Below, in pieces: positions 32,228 through 44,661 of a stretch of 64,000 nucleotides of DNA (position 1 is the first letter of the stretch; every line of letters begins with the position of its first letter). The DNA comes from Gryganskiella cystojenkinii. Its lineage: Eukaryota; Mortierellomycota; Mortierellomycetes; Mortierellales; Mortierellaceae. The notes under the pieces are model-generated. The model ran no database searches. It saw nothing but the letters and a program-made list of their open reading frames with translations, and was not told the origin of the DNA. The position numbers and the translations under genes were made by a program. The stretch covers positions 4,079 through 68,078 of the forward strand of contig JAAAIG010000089.1 of assembly GCA_015852425.1 (NCBI GenBank), written 5' to 3'.

Positions 32228-32642
32228 GGCAGGGTGGTAAAGGGAGGAGGCAAGGAAAGGAGTGGTCAGTTGTTTGTGATAGAACAAAAGAGGTTCGTGA
32301 GTAGGTGTGGTAGCAGAGGTGTTGGATGGAATGCGCAAAGAGCGTGAGTGCATGCTGTCATTGTCTCTGACGCCTCGTCCTCGATAGGTCAGTTAAGGGG
32401 TCCATTTACCATCAAGTCACGCCATCATCTGTCGTACGCCTTCCCTCCGTTTCTTTTCTTTGCGTTCATGTTCTCTCACGGAAGCTTGTTTTTTTTTTTA
32501 TTTTTGTTTTTTCAGCAGCAAGAACTTGAGATAGAAACAAGTAGAAGTAATGCTGCTAAAAACAGGTAACAGAGGAATAATTAACAACATCGCCGGAGGG
32601 AAAAAAAACAACACCAAAAAAAAATCAACTTTGATCGTCCGT
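32228..32642. other. Spacer between two minus-strand genes
   Basis: 415 bp containing the 3' UTR of the EAF gene and the promoter of the UBA gene. Short homopolymer tracts only. Confidence 0.55.
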
Positions 32643-35067
32643 TCAGTCTTCATCACTGCTCGTGATATCGCCCTCATCATCATCGTTTAAAGATTTGCCG
32701 CCTGCAACAGTCTCCGTAAAGGCATTCAGCGAGATGGGACCCTTGACCGGCGGCTTGTTGGCTGTGTTTGCATTTGGCGTTGAGGACGAAGACTCCTAGG
32801 GAAGTAAAAGGTAGGACAAGAAAAATGCGTGAATTGGATGGTCGTGAAAATTGAAATTTGCTTGCACTCCTGCACATCAAATCGCATTGTTTACCTTCAT
32901 CTGATCCTCTAAAAAGTTGACCAAATCATCATCCTCGCTCAAAGCTGCCTCCGTATCCAGGGTGGACCTAGTTGGTGATGGCGAAAAGCTGTGTTGTTGA
33001 TGCTGAGGTGGCTTTGACTGTTGCATCATCAGTTGACGTTCACGCTCGTGAGGCGGGAGAGGCATAGGCAACTTGGGTGTCCCTCCCGCAGACGAACTGC
33101 CGCCGCCTGATCCCGGTTTTGACATCCTAGCAGAAGACGACAGCTTTGGTGTAGAGTTCAGAGACCCGCCGACTGTATGTGATTCTACACGCGCCATCGC
33201 GTTCTCCATACCAATATTGAATCCAAGTCCCCCCGATGGAGTCGAAAGACCCAGGCCGACCGCACTTGCTTGATGCGTTTGGTTCGGTCGAGGACCTTCG
33301 TTTGGGTTCCGTACCCGTCTTGCCTTCTTTTGCCGACGTCCTCCATCGGATCCACCAGAGTCTGATCCTGACCCTGACTCTGAACCGGACCCAGATCCCG
33401 AATCCGACCCTGAATCGGATCCTGATCCTGAACTTGAACTGCCCGAAGAGCTTCCAGAGCTGGATCCTGACCCTGAACTGGACGACCCTGATCCTGAATC
33501 ACTTCCAGAGGATGATCTTTTCCGTGGTCGAGGAGCCTTGCCAGACAATGATGTTGGTGCCATGGGACTGGAGGTCGTGAATGCACCACCGGGGGCAGTC
33601 GGTGTTCCCGTAACATTGCCAGGGCCGGCAGCATTGGCTGCTTGTGCACGTGCAGACGGTGGAGGAGGCATTGGAATCTTTCTCCTCGGTTTTGCGGTTC
33701 CTGTCGTTGACGTTGCTGCGGCGGCGGGAGAGCCTTTGGATCCGAATGAAGTTGACGGCAGAGTGGGGGGCAAAGGTGATGATACTGTGCTGTTGGGTGT
33801 ATGAAAACTGGCTGCATTGTGGCTGACACTGCCGGGAGTCGCTGTCAAGGATATGATAGGAGTGACGACTTCCTCCATCTCCTCGTCCTCGTCGTCATCA
33901 TCGCCTTCGTCATCTCCGTCCTGTTCACCATCCGTAGCATTGATGGCGTCCTCGATCTCCATCAATAGATCATCGTCGTCCTCTGCACCGATGGAATCTC
34001 GTCGGCCTGCAGATGCTGAGGCAGGTGAGCTTGCTGAAGGTTTCGATCCTTGACCATTAGAAGTAGCCCCACTGTATTTGTTTCCCGCGCCTGAGACACT
34101 GTTGTTGTTCTTGGATGGTTTCGATGGTACTGCCAGGGGTGGTGAGCTTCCTGACGCTGTTGGTCCGGATTTGCTCTGGTGGCGATGATTGTTGGTAACG
34201 GTGGGCACTATCCTGTTGGTACCATTGCGTTGCTGGTTGGGCATAACTGGGGTGGAGGTCATGGTACTGGAGGCAGGAGAGGCGGAAGGCGCGGCATTGG
34301 GATCATATTTGCTGTTGGGTAACAGGATGACTTGCTTGACAGTATCCTTGTTCCGTCTGTTTTGAACGAACGAAAACGCGGAATGCTGTCGCTCCAGAGT
34401 GAAAGTCTATTTTGTGTAATTTGCGCAGGGGTAAAGTTCCAGAACAGAAAGAAAAAAGTTAGTGCTACAATTCACCCCCTGGCAGTACCACCCAGCTCTC
34501 TGTGGCACTGCTTGTTTAATGTTTTGCACAGATTCTAAGCTAATCCTCACCTGTGTTTCCTCGTCAAAAATCAATAGGCAATCGATAGGTCTCGATCTCC
34601 GTTCAGCGGACGACCAAGAATACATCTCGCCACCAGATCCCAGTCCATTGACTCCGATCGATCCATTGGTAGGACCACCGGCCGAGTCGAGGTTAGACGA
34701 GGATCCACCATTCCCTGAAAACTCGAGCTCGTACGTCTCGCCGTTTCCGACCAGTCCACCTGGTCTAGATTTGTCCACAGACTCTGGTTGGAAGTTATCT
34801 ATTGAAGGTAGCGAGGAAAAAGTCAATGAAAAACGAACAAGACATGTATGTGTCCTAGTGAGTGTGGTATGTGTGCTGTGTCCTCTGTGGTTGCAGGGTC
34901 CCGCGCACAAACGAAAGAAAAATATTCGCGACTTCAATTTTTTTTTTTTTTTTTGGGTTACATTTGAACTGAACAAACTCATTTGCTGGAGGAGTGGTGT
35001 CATTGCCACTAGTGACAGAAGATCCGCATTGGACTTTGTAAACACCTTTGGCGTCCCAGCCGACCAT
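32643..35067 (-). CDS. ELL-associated factor (EAF) transcription elongation cofactor
   Basis: Predicted 672-residue nuclear protein. Four exons: 35067-34962, 34798-34551, 34406-32895, 32795-32643. The conserved EAF N-terminal domain runs across exons 1-3: VQFKYNFQPESVDKSRPGG, GETYELEFSG, then RPIDCLLIFDEET spliced to TFTLERQHSAFSFVQNRR, matching the order of motifs in human EAF1/EAF2. EAF proteins bind ELL and stimulate RNA polymerase II elongation. The remainder is disordered: acidic clusters (EDDDDLLMEIEDAINATD), a long Ser/Gly/Asp repeat (SGSGSDSGSDSGSGSG), a basic motif (KKARRVRNPNEG) and an acidic C-terminus (DDDEGDITSSDED). Ser/Asp-rich transactivation-type tails are also a feature of animal EAFs. 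ATG at 35067; frame and introns agree throughout. Confidence 0.87.
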
Positions 35068-35608
35068 TGTGTTCTGTCGTTTATCTCTTCCTGGTCAGTT
35101 CGTGCCCGTGTTACTTTTGGATGCGGATAAAAAAATAAAAGAGAGGAGAATGATTAAGATTTCAGATGTCACCACAGAAAGGAAAGAAGGAAGTGAATGG
35201 GCTTAAGGTGTAACGTTGCAAAGCTGGTTGTCGTCGAATATCGAGGATAGGTGCGTAAGCGAGTAAAAAGAAATGAAAAAAAACTCGGGTAAGAAAAACT
35301 TGATGAAGTGGAGAAAGAAGAAAAAAAGAAAGCACATGGACCCCATTGCGGTTTGAAAGGGGAACAGTGTTTAAGGGGCGTGGATATTTCATCCAACAAT
35401 CGCCAAATTATTCAAGATTCAGGAGAGAGGCCGACACATAGAATCCGGCAAGGCAGCAATCACTTTTCAACGTTCCGTAAATCTGATATGTATGTTTGTA
35501 GAAAGTGGTGCATTGGGATAATGCAGATATATATTTCTGGTGCCAACAGAAACCACACATGGTATATCCCTAAAAAGATCCTCCTGTCTACATCAACACT
35601 TCTCCAGC
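35068..35608. other. Intergenic region, EAF promoter and GID4 3' UTR
   Basis: 541 bp. On the plus strand it is purine-rich near 35265-35335, so it is a pyrimidine-rich leader for the minus-strand EAF gene. No gene. Confidence 0.55.
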
Positions 35609-37396
35609 TTATCTGAACTCGAACGAAGCAAAGCTCCTTTCCTCCACATGGTTGAGCGACAGCTGCTGGAATCTATTATAGTAGGTAGAGATACCCATAG
35701 TCAGTTTTGATATCCTTGAACGCTCGTTTCTTCTGCGTACATCACTTTTTTTTTCATGCTCTGCTTACTTTTCACTGGCTTGATGAAAATAATAACCGCT
35801 GATCTGACCCGTCGGCTTGTTGTAGCAGATATAGTAAAACCCGGCAAAACTAGCGCCAGAGATCCCTTGGACTTTATGATCAGGCACTAGGAAATGCTCC
35901 TTCCATCGCATAAAGACGACATCCTCGCTACGGAAATCAGAGTACGCGGGATCATAGTTCAGATGACGGCGTCGTTTCCGTTGGTGAAGGTGGTGTTGCT
36001 CATGATGGCTCTGGTAGTGGCGGCGGCGTCGATTCTGAAGATAGGAGGGTAAAGACAGCTCCGGCGGGTGGTGTGGACATTGAAAGTCCTCGTCCGCCTC
36101 GACAACGCGACTGAACATGCTTTGATGATAGCCCGTATCGTCGAGCTCGCACACTTCCGCATCTGTCTCACTACCCCTGTCGCCTTCGTCGTTGCCTTCA
36201 GTATCATAATACTCGTCTTCGTCGCTTTCCTCGTCATCCTCCGCTTCACGGTCCTCTTCCGAAATATCCTCCTCTCCTTCCGTGTGTCCAGCAAAGACAG
36301 AGTTGGCAATCCTCTCGAATGGCTCGAAAAGAGTCTAAATTACAAACACGGCAAAACGTATAAGCATCGTTAGCAATAAGTCATAAGAGGGTGGGGGTCC
36401 AAGGATAGTTAACGACAGCGATCGCTGCCCTATATACTCTCATATGTTTTTCGATACTCACCCAGTGTTCCTCGTCTATGCACTCATCCGCGTCCCATTT
36501 CCGAGTCAAGAAGGAATGTTTTGGTCCTATCATCTCGGCTTCGAAATACGTTGTCAACTCTGGGTATTCCTCTGTCAAACCCTGAATGTGAAGGTAACCG
36601 CACAGGAACGACTCGTTCAAATCCACATGCTATTGTCAAAAACAAAGAGTTTCATATGAGGCAAGTACTGTTAGAAATCTCTTATCCTCATGTCCCCTGT
36701 CTCCTTCCACTCTGTTCCCACTTTTGCACCCTAAAACTTTAATATCATGTTTCTGCCTTTTACCTTGATGTCGACCCTCACATCGTAGCTATTGCTGTGG
36801 GATTTTTGTTTGCCCCGGAACTGAGATCCAGGATAGAGATGACCCGTTCGTGTCGAGGGCATCCTCATAGGCGAAAACGGATCCGAGGGTCCGCTGAGCT
36901 TTGTCGATACTTGTTTCAAATGCTGCCTTGGCTCCTGTTGTTCCTCACTCTGTGCAGGTGGAAGAACATCCATCGTAATAAAGGACTCTTTGACGCGCCG
37001 TGAGAATTTGATCATCGTCGGGGAGGTTGGGTGGCAGGGACAGTCTGGGCGATGCTCTCGGTCTCGGTTCAAGAAGAACTCCAGGAGGGCTGTTGGTGCG
37101 TGCTCCCTTCCCTCTTCCTCCTTCATTCTTTCTTGGGTAATGGGCTGAATGGACAAAGCCAAAGTAGCGCTTCGAGCATGCTCATGGGTATATTGTGGGC
37201 GTTCATTCGACAGAGATGACTCGGCGGGTTCAATGTCCATGGCAAGCGCTTCTTGGCCATCGATATCATCGCCCTCTGGAAGAGGAGGGCAAGAACAGAG
37301 ACGCTGTAGTGCCTCTGCTTCAGTTCTGAGGTCAGAGAGGCCTATGATGGTCGAATTGCTGTCCGAGTTCCCTTCGTTGAGCTTGTGTACTGGCAT
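35609..37396 (-). CDS. GID4: GID/CTLH E3 ligase substrate receptor GID4 (Vid24)
   Basis: Predicted 476-residue protein. Four exons: 37396-36764, 36629-36462, 36334-35769, 35672-35609. The GID4 beta-barrel is unmistakable: [20 protein letters not shown], then [72 protein letters not shown] and the C-terminal [18 protein letters not shown]4 binds Pro or other N-terminal degrons of gluconeogenic enzymes and presents them to the GID ligase. Two additions are unusual: an N-terminal extension of about 185 residues without recognised domains, and an insert of roughly 115 residues. The insert is acidic, then His/Arg-rich ([18 protein letters not shown]), lies within the barrel after the KWDADE segment, and is coded inside exon 3 without an intron. 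Confidence 0.94.
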
Positions 37397-37877
37397 TGTT
37401 GGTTGTTCCTTTGAATAAAGAGGTGAAGAGGTAATGTTTGCGCTCGATTAGGTCTGCAGGGTAGGTCAAGTAGATTCAAAGAGAGTATGGTGTTGTTGTT
37501 GCTGCGATGAAGGTGAGCAGGTTGCAATAAAGGTAATGGCGAAGAAGTAGTGGGTAGATGTGAATAAGAAAAGGTCATGGTCAGGTCCAGGGAAGAACCC
37601 CAGAGGAGGTGCTCACTGGTGTGGCACCACGACTGCAAACCCAAATTGAGTAAAAAGCAGTCCCGGATGGGGTTGCAGCCCGTGCGACACTTCATCCTAT
37701 CTTGGCTATTGGACGACCCGCGGTCCAACCAGAAGCGACTGGAACCCCCAGGTCAGTCAGTCAGTCAGTCGATCACCAGACTGCCTCACCCACCTCCCCC
37801 CACCCGTTTCTCATCTATGTCCACATTCATATGTGTTGTGGAAATTCCCGTTTTGAGATGTTTCAGTCGATTCAACT
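37397..37877. other. Intergenic region with GTCA microsatellite
   Basis: 481 bp. It contains four GTCA units (37752-37770) followed by a pyrimidine-rich tract near 37788-37810. No gene. Confidence 0.6.
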
Positions 37878-40146
37878 TTAATAGCGGCGCCTCTTGCTTG
37901 ACTCGGAGTCGTCAGTACGATCCCGGTCCCGATACTCTTTACTATGACCACTAGACCGACGGTCGCGGTCGCGATCACGATCATAGTCTCGTCCACCGCT
38001 TCTTGATGAGGACCCGCGGTCTCTGGAGTCCCTTCTTGAACGGTCAGCATCCCTATCATGGTAGCTGCCTCTGTCACTATTCTTGGACCCGCGATCCCTG
38101 TCTCTGTCACCGCTACGGTCGCTGTCTCTGTCTCTGTACCTCTCCCGACCTTGGTCGCGATCGCCGTCTCGATCGCGAGGAGTATCACGGTCGCCCAACT
38201 GGGTATGATTAGCATTCTCTCTTCCAAATCCTCCTCCTCCGCGTCCACCTCCACGTCCACCACGGCCACCAAATCCACCCCGACCTCCAACACCTCCACC
38301 CAGCTTGGCTGCAATCTTGAAATCATCACCTCGGAATCCTGCCATCCGATGACGTTGTTGCATATGTTGCATCGCGGGGTCGGACCAACCCGAGGGTCGA
38401 GAGGTATCCTGGTCTTTCAAAGTCGTGTACTTTGTCTGACCAGCCCTTCCAAAGTTACGGACCTGCATAATCTTGGGGAGGGCCTTGACATCCTTCACAG
38501 CATCCGGCGTTGCTTCGTTGGTGGATCGCTTCAAAATAGCCTCATCAGTGTCCTAAAATGTATGAAATACCATTTTAAAGTAAGTTACTGACAAATCCAT
38601 AAAGAAATGATCACTGCAAGATAAATCTAAACAAACGAAAAACTTACCATGAAGAAAGCACCCTTATGATGATACTTCTCGACTGATCCAGAGGCTTTGA
38701 GAGCTTGTTCTGCTTTGGCTTTCTTGGCCAGGTATGCCATGTCCTCCTTGACACGCTCCTCCTCGGTCAACTCCCGTCTGCGCTCGGTTTCTGCCTTCTC
38801 TGCTTCACGACTAATAAATTCAGCAAGAACAAAAGAGAGCCTACGTTAGAGATGTTCCGTACCATAGCATCCTTAAGTCGATGTGATTCTCAGTTGTTAT
38901 CAAAAACTTACGCTTCAAGTTCTTCACGATCACGCTTGATGCGCTTCAATTCACGCAGCTTCCATTGTTCAAACTCGGCCTCTTCGTCCAGCCCGTCCGT
39001 ATCATCAATATCTGCATGGTTATCGATATCAGGCACTTCTTCAACGGCTGCTTGTTTGGATACATAGTCTTTGAGCATCTGATGCGATTCCTTCTTGCGA
39101 GCTTCAATCTCCTCTTGCCTAGCCTTTTCGGCGAGTTCTGCTGCTGCTTCGGCTCTTAATGATTCGTCAATGGTGATACGTTGGGATCTATAATAAAAAC
39201 AAAAAGAGACACCATAGGAGTTAGTCAGTATCTGGTCTCGACTATGGCAATTGTCTGGGTATCTGGGGGTTTATCTTCGATTGCGCACTTACTTGGGTAC
39301 GAAGACCGGCTTTAAAAGCTTCCGTCTAGGCGCCATCTCATCCTCAGATGACTCTTCTTCGGATCCTGAGGATGTTTCTTCTGATGATCCTTCGCTCTCC
39401 TATTTAATTCCAAAAGATTGTGACATTGGTTAGTATTTTAAATTGTACGTCGCTTCTCAAGATGGAATTCCATATCGACAAAAACAGTTTGATCTGATCT
39501 GTACCTCATCGTGACGCCTTCTGCTTCGCTTGTGCTCTTCTTCCTCCTCATCTTCTTCCTCGCCTTGACCCCAGAGTTCCTCTTCTCCCTCGGCCTCCTC
39601 ACGCAATGCTCTGGCTCTCGCAGCCTTTCGTCGTCTCAGCGTAGCCTCTTCCTCATCTTCTTCCTCTTCATCCTCTTCTTCATCTTCTTGCTCCTCATCA
39701 CTATCGCCTCGCCGCCGAGATCGAGCATCGCCACGACTCCTCCGGTCCTCTGTTTGAACAGCTTGCAAACGAGCCAATCGTCGATCTCCCCCTGTAGGGA
39801 CGGGGACAGCCTGTTGACCCTTGCCACCCTGTCTCTGCTCGGCCTTCTCTCGCAGACGTTCCTGAGTCATTCTTTCGACATTGATGACCTGATATGCAGC
39901 CCTGCGCTCTGACTCTTGGTCACCGATCGAGACGTTAATTTTTCTGCTAGAGACAGCATCGTTTCGACGGCGTCCTCCCTCTGCTTGCTCATCTTCGTCT
40001 GAAGAAGATTCCAATGCGGGATCGACGTAACCCTCTGGTGCCTGTCCTGCTCGATAACGCTGAACTTTGACGGGCTGAAGGGCGTCGCCCTTCTTGGAAC
40101 CAGAACTCGAATTAAGAGAGGGGAGTCCTGCCCTTTTTGACGACAT
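37878..40146 (-). CDS. MFAP1: Spliceosomal protein MFAP1
   Basis: Predicted 620-residue nuclear protein, a component of activated spliceosomes. Five exons: 40146-39505, 39399-39293, 39187-38912, 38810-38648, 38552-37878. The conserved MFAP1 region includes RRKLLKPVFVPKSQRITI, LDEEAEFEQWKLRELKRIKR, EERVKEDMAYLAKKAKAEQ, and KYHHKGAFFMDTDEAILKRS, ending with the VRNFGRAGQTKYTTLKDQDT block. The N-terminal half is highly acidic, with Glu runs. After the conserved domain comes an unusual tail: a GGRGGFGGRGG RGG stretch and about 110 residues of alternating Arg/Asp (RDRDRDRRSSGHSK). Animal MFAP1, as I know it, ends soon after the conserved block, so this tail resembles RS/RD domains of other splicing factors. 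Confidence 0.93.
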
Positions 40147-40322
40147 TGTTTGAAAAAGAAAGTGAGGTGCTTGTCGATGGAATGAATGTGTAGAACGAGT
40201 GAACGATTGATGGCGCGGTTGTTTTTGTCTAAAAAATTCAGATTAAAAAGTCATGTGACTTTGGATGAATAAAATGATTTGGTGTGATTTTTTAATGCGC
40301 TTTGTGTTGTTGTTTGTTGGTT

Positions 40323-42301
40323 CTATTCAAAGTGGAAACTATGACCACGGCCACCTTGGCTGTGTCCGTGGCTGTGACCATGTCCTCCGAAGGGGTTGCC
40401 ACCGCCACCAAAGGGCGATCCGCCAGCAAATCCTCCGCCGCCAAAGGGTGATCCACCACCACCGAACGGTGATCCGCCACCCATACCGCCCATACCACCA
40501 CCGCCTTGTTGGTTCATAAACATCTGGTAGAACATTGAGTTGACGTCTCCACCACCACCAAAATCGTCCATGCCTCCCATGCCGCCACCCTCAATGTCCA
40601 TACCAGAATCATAACGATGCTTCTTGGTAGGATCACTTAATACACCATAGGCTTCGCCGATATCCTTGAACTTGGCCTCTGCGGTCGCGTCGCCGTCGTT
40701 CTTATCTGGGTGATAAATAAGAGCCTGTCTTCTATAGGCTTTCTTAATCTCGCTATCGTTTGCGTCCTTCGAGACACCAAGGACCTTGTAGTAATCCTTG
40801 CGCAACGACTTCTTGAGCTCGAGCTCGGCTTGTTGAAGTTCACGACGGATATCTCTGTTGGTCTTGTCCTGCTCCAGAGCAGACTTGAGGTCCCGGACAG
40901 CATCCTCATACTGTTCCAGCTTGATCTGACATTCTGCACGCTTACGCAAGACCTTGACAAAGGAAGGATCAAGCTCTAAACTTGAATCGCAATCCTTGAC
41001 GGCCTCCTCATAGCGCCCGAGCTTGGACAGGACCGTGGCTCGGTTCGAGAACAACTTTGAGTTTGTGCTCTCGTTCTCGGGATCAAGCGCCAGCGCTGCC
41101 GTATAGAGATCGTAAGCCTCTTGCATCTTACCGGCCTTGAAAGCGTCGTTACCGGCACTCTTCTGGGTCTCGAGGGCTTTGACCTTCTTCATCAACACAC
41201 GAGCCTTGGCACAGTCCGGATCGCATCTCAGGGCTTCGGCACAGTGAGTAATGGCCTTGGCGTTCTCACCTTGACTGTAAAGGACCTGGGCACGCAAATA
41301 GATTGCATCCGAGTTTTGAGAATCCTGACGGAGCAGGTCCATGGCAACAGAGCTGGCGCCATTGTAGTCCTTCTTGCCAATCAAACATTCTCCTTTCCAG
41401 ATCAACCACTTCTTAGGCTGGATCTCAACCAAACCCAGGACACGATCGATCGCATTGGCACCGAGACCGAATTGCTTGTTGGACATGAACTGTTGGATTT
41501 GCTCGACCTGAGCCTGGATATAATCGACCTGGGCCTTTTCCTTGGTCGCCTGTGCATTGTTTGGCTCCAGTTCCAGGACTTTTGTGTACAGACGAACAGA
41601 CTCACTGATGTTTCCGAGTTGCATTTGACACTTTGCGCCACGGAGGTATCCCTATTGATATACATAAAAAAAGAGGGTTAACAATTTGAACACAAACTTC
41701 ATGATCAAAAATAACAAACATGTGGCAGAAAGTGCTGTTCAAACATTCTTGTTCATTCTTGTCTTTTTTGGTGTAAATAAAAAGTTGATCAATTGATTAC
41801 CTTGACAAATTCAGGGTCCAACCGGACAGCAGTCTGACAATCTTTTGAAGCCTCGCTGTACTTCTTTATCATCATGAGTGCCGCGGACCTGTTTCCGTAG
41901 TATGTGGCATTTGATGGTTCCAGCTTGATCGATTGACTATAGAGATCGACTGCTGCAGCATAGTTGCCGACTTTATATTCCTGGTTTGCCTGTGCCTTGA
42001 TTTGCTCAGCAGACCTATAAACAGAGTGGACAAGAAGAGAAAGCGAGAGTGTAAGTGACAAAAGAAAGATGGTAATGGATAACAAACGCATATGAAAGGC
42101 GAAAGCAACATGGGTTTCCTATGTCGCTCGATCTAGACCTCCTTCATCCACATATTTCATTGTGAACACAAGGTGCAGGAGAGAAGGGAGAGAGAAGAAA
42201 CGGTTGTTGTGCTTCAAAAGGAACGACAACATTTTCCATAAAACGGTTCGAACTTACAAGGGGGTTTCCATTTGATCAAGATCCATAGCTTCTGCAGGCA
42301 T
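40323..42301 (-). CDS. DNAJC7: TPR/J-domain co-chaperone, DNAJC7-like
   Basis: Predicted 528-residue cytosolic Hsp40. Three exons: 42301-42258, 42014-41801, 41651-40323. Multiple TPR repeats occupy residues 20-360 (for example [20 protein letters not shown] and [20 protein letters not shown]). They are followed by a J domain ([23 protein letters not shown] in [10 protein letters not shown], then [19 protein letters not shown]) and a Gly/Phe-Met-rich tail with GGGSPFGG repeats, ending GHSFHFE. The TPR-then-J order and length match DNAJC7 (TPR2), which recycles clients between Hsp70 and Hsp90. The HPD tripeptide for Hsp70 ATPase stimulation is intact. The glycine- and histidine-rich tail is longer than in animal DNAJC7. 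It lies 176 bp from the MFAP1 start in the same orientation. Confidence 0.93.
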
Positions 42302-43035
42302 GATTGGTTATATTATATTGTTGTAGTAAAGGGTACAGGGGTGAAAGGAAAGGAAGGAGGGTAGTAATGCAAGGAGAGATATTACAAAAACAAATAACGG
42401 CAAAGGGTATTATGCTTTGAAATAGGACGAGAGAGGAAGAAAAAAAAAAAAACAAAAGGAAAAGAATCGCAGAGTAGATGGGAGATTTTTTTTGAATCAA
42501 AAGAGTATGGTTGATGAGTCAGGGATGATCGCTCCGAGGAGGACAGGGATTAAGAAGAGGTGGGAGAGTAGGAGAAAGAAGGAAGAGAAGAGGGAAGGGA
42601 ACAGCACAGCACTTGTAGTCTTCTTTGGATGAAGAAGAGACTTTTGTTGTTTGTTTTTGTTGATGCGCGAGTAAACGGAGGAGGGAAGAAGAAAGGAGGA
42701 ATGGAAGAAGAAGGAAAAAGAAGAAAGGGAAGAAACTTCAGGGCACACTCTACATTTTCATACAACGCTCTATTTGCTGTGGCAGAGTCAGAAGGGCAGA
42801 CGACCGACTTGGTCCCACATGGGATTGTGGGCAATAGGAAGGGGAGGAGCGGACAAAGAACGTGACTGCGGCCAGGTGGAAGACCATCGAACACTTTTTT
42901 TTTTTTTTCTTGGAAATTTTTTTTCTTTAATTGCACGATTTGTAATTGGTTGACTCGGGTCTCTTTGGTTGGTCCCAAAAAACTCAAGTTTTTTTTTGGT
43001 GGCGGGAAGTCTATGTACGAACAAGAGAGGTCACT
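42302..43035. other. Intergenic region, purine-rich on plus strand
   Basis: 734 bp holding the DNAJC7 promoter, with a long pyrimidine-rich leader on the minus strand (42430-42760), and the 3' UTR of the LEA-like gene. The frames seen here are low-complexity shadows. Confidence 0.6.
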
Positions 43036-44001
43036 TTACATGCCCTTGTAATTGCCGTTGCTGTTGTTGTTGTTGTTGCTGTTGCTGTTGCTATTGCCGT
43101 CCATTCCGACAGCCTTCTTGGCCGTCTCCATTGACCCCTTCAACATTGAGCTCATCTTTTGTGCTCCGGCCTTGACACCATCCAGAACAGAGTCCCCGGT
43201 CTGCTTGGCCTCCTGTTCGACTTTGAAAGCATAGTCTTTGCTTTCGGGCGACAAGCTCTTGTCCCTGATCTCCTTGACTTCAGTCTTGGCCCTGTCAACA
43301 TAGCCCTTTCCGGAAATCTTAACGTTCTCGGCCTCGTTCTTGACCTGATCTGCAAGCTTTCGACCCTCGCGCGAGATATCCTTCTCGGTCACCTTCCCAG
43401 CTTCGGTCTTGACCTTTTGAGCGACCTCTTGGCTTTGGTTGGAGGTCTTCTCGCTCAGATGTTGGACCTCTTCCTTGGTTTGGTTCAGATACTTTTGGCC
43501 AGACTGAGAGAGGTTCTCCCCCATGTCTTGCGCCTTGTGTGCGTATTCTTTACCGGCCTGAGCAACGTTGTAGCCGACGGCTTGGGCTTTTTCTTTGAGA
43601 TCATGCAAGAGTGTGTCCCCATCGCCATGGAGGTGATCGACGGTCTCATTCTGCAAGTGCTTGACGTTTGGGGCGTGAGGTTCCCGGTCGGCCTTGACAC
43701 TGGCCTCACTATCGGAGGCATTCTCGTGCTTCCAACCGGGAGCATGCTTGATCACCGTCTTGTCCTTGGACGGAGGACGTTCGTCCCTCTGCGAAAGTTG
43801 GTTAGCCTCGCGAGCTGTACTGCTGGAATGGGTAGAGGAAGAAGAGTTAGTTAGAAGAGCCTAAGAAGTTACAAGAGAAATGATATACAGCTGGAAGGAT
43901 GCTCACTTGGCAAAGGCTCGAGAGAGGATGGGGAGTTGGGAAGTGTTCTGCGCCAGAGCCACGTTCATGGACCGGCGGGCAGAATGACGAAAAAGAGACA
44001 T
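43036..44001 (-). CDS. Mitochondrial LEA-like (group 3) protein
   Basis: Predicted 293-residue protein. Two exons: 44001-43907 and 43822-43036. The N-terminus (MSLFRHSARRSMNVALAQNT) is Arg/Ser-rich without acids and fits a mitochondrial presequence. The rest is a long, very hydrophilic, Lys/Glu/Ala/Gln-rich helical chain with loose 11-residue periodicity (GKEYAHKAQDMGENLSQSGQ, KVKTEAGKVTEKDISREGRK), as in late-embryogenesis-abundant group 3 proteins. These proteins protect membranes or enzymes during desiccation and freezing. The C-terminus has an Asn/Ser run (NSNSNSNNNNNSNGNYK) from a trinucleotide repeat. A TATA box 98 bp upstream suggests stress-regulated expression. I am confident in the gene model; the LEA assignment is by composition and periodicity. 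Confidence 0.8.
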
Positions 44002-44098
44002 GTTGATGGATAGTTAAGAAGAGGTATTAAATGAGTGTATATGTGTCTACGTGAGAGAAAAGAATTAAGATGTAGGAAGAAGAAGAAAGAGGCTCCCT

Positions 44099-44106
44099 CT
44101 TTTATA
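44099..44106 (-). promoter_or_regulatory. TATA box of the LEA-like gene
   Basis: TATAAAAG on the minus strand, 98 bp upstream of the ATG at 44001 and followed by a pyrimidine-rich leader. Confidence 0.6.
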
Positions 44107-44661
44107 ACCTTCTCGAGGAAGCGTGGAGATCGGTTTGGACAAAGGTATGACATGGTCATAATGATGATGATTTTTTTTTTTTGATATTCAGCGAAACGCC
44201 TTACTGACATCATTGCCACTTGCTGCATCAAATCCACTGATTATTTTTTTTTTTTCTCATTTGTTATGGCTAGATTGCCACTCTTCCTTCCTTCCAACCT
44301 GGCGCCTCCTCTTTTGTTCGACATATTGACCGTTTTGGAAAGAGTATATACGATCCAAGAGTCTTGCATATTCTCAGCGCGATCCACTGCCCGCTCCGAG
44401 GTTGCACAGAAAACAATCTGCAACAAAAATGAACAGGCTCTTGTCTCCAGGGTCCGACCGATTTATGAAACGCTCTTTTCTTTAATTGCGCCCGATCTGA
44501 AAAGATGGAAATTAAAGAAACTTCATTGGAGAATCTTGGCGGCCGAGATCATGATGACGGCACCGACCTTTTGGGAGACCTTTTATTTTATTAAATTATG
44601 TAAATTGAAGAAACAGCAATGAAAGACGTTATGTACACAAAGAGAAAGAAAAACCGTTAAA
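44107..44661. other. Intergenic region
   Basis: 555 bp between two minus-strand genes. T-runs near 44169 and 44245; no supported gene. Confidence 0.55.

Noticed and set aside
33185..33829. 214-codon minus-strand frame rich in Gln and Arg
   Set aside because: Shadow of the EAF Ser/Gly/Asp repeat in another frame; no start or splice support of its own.
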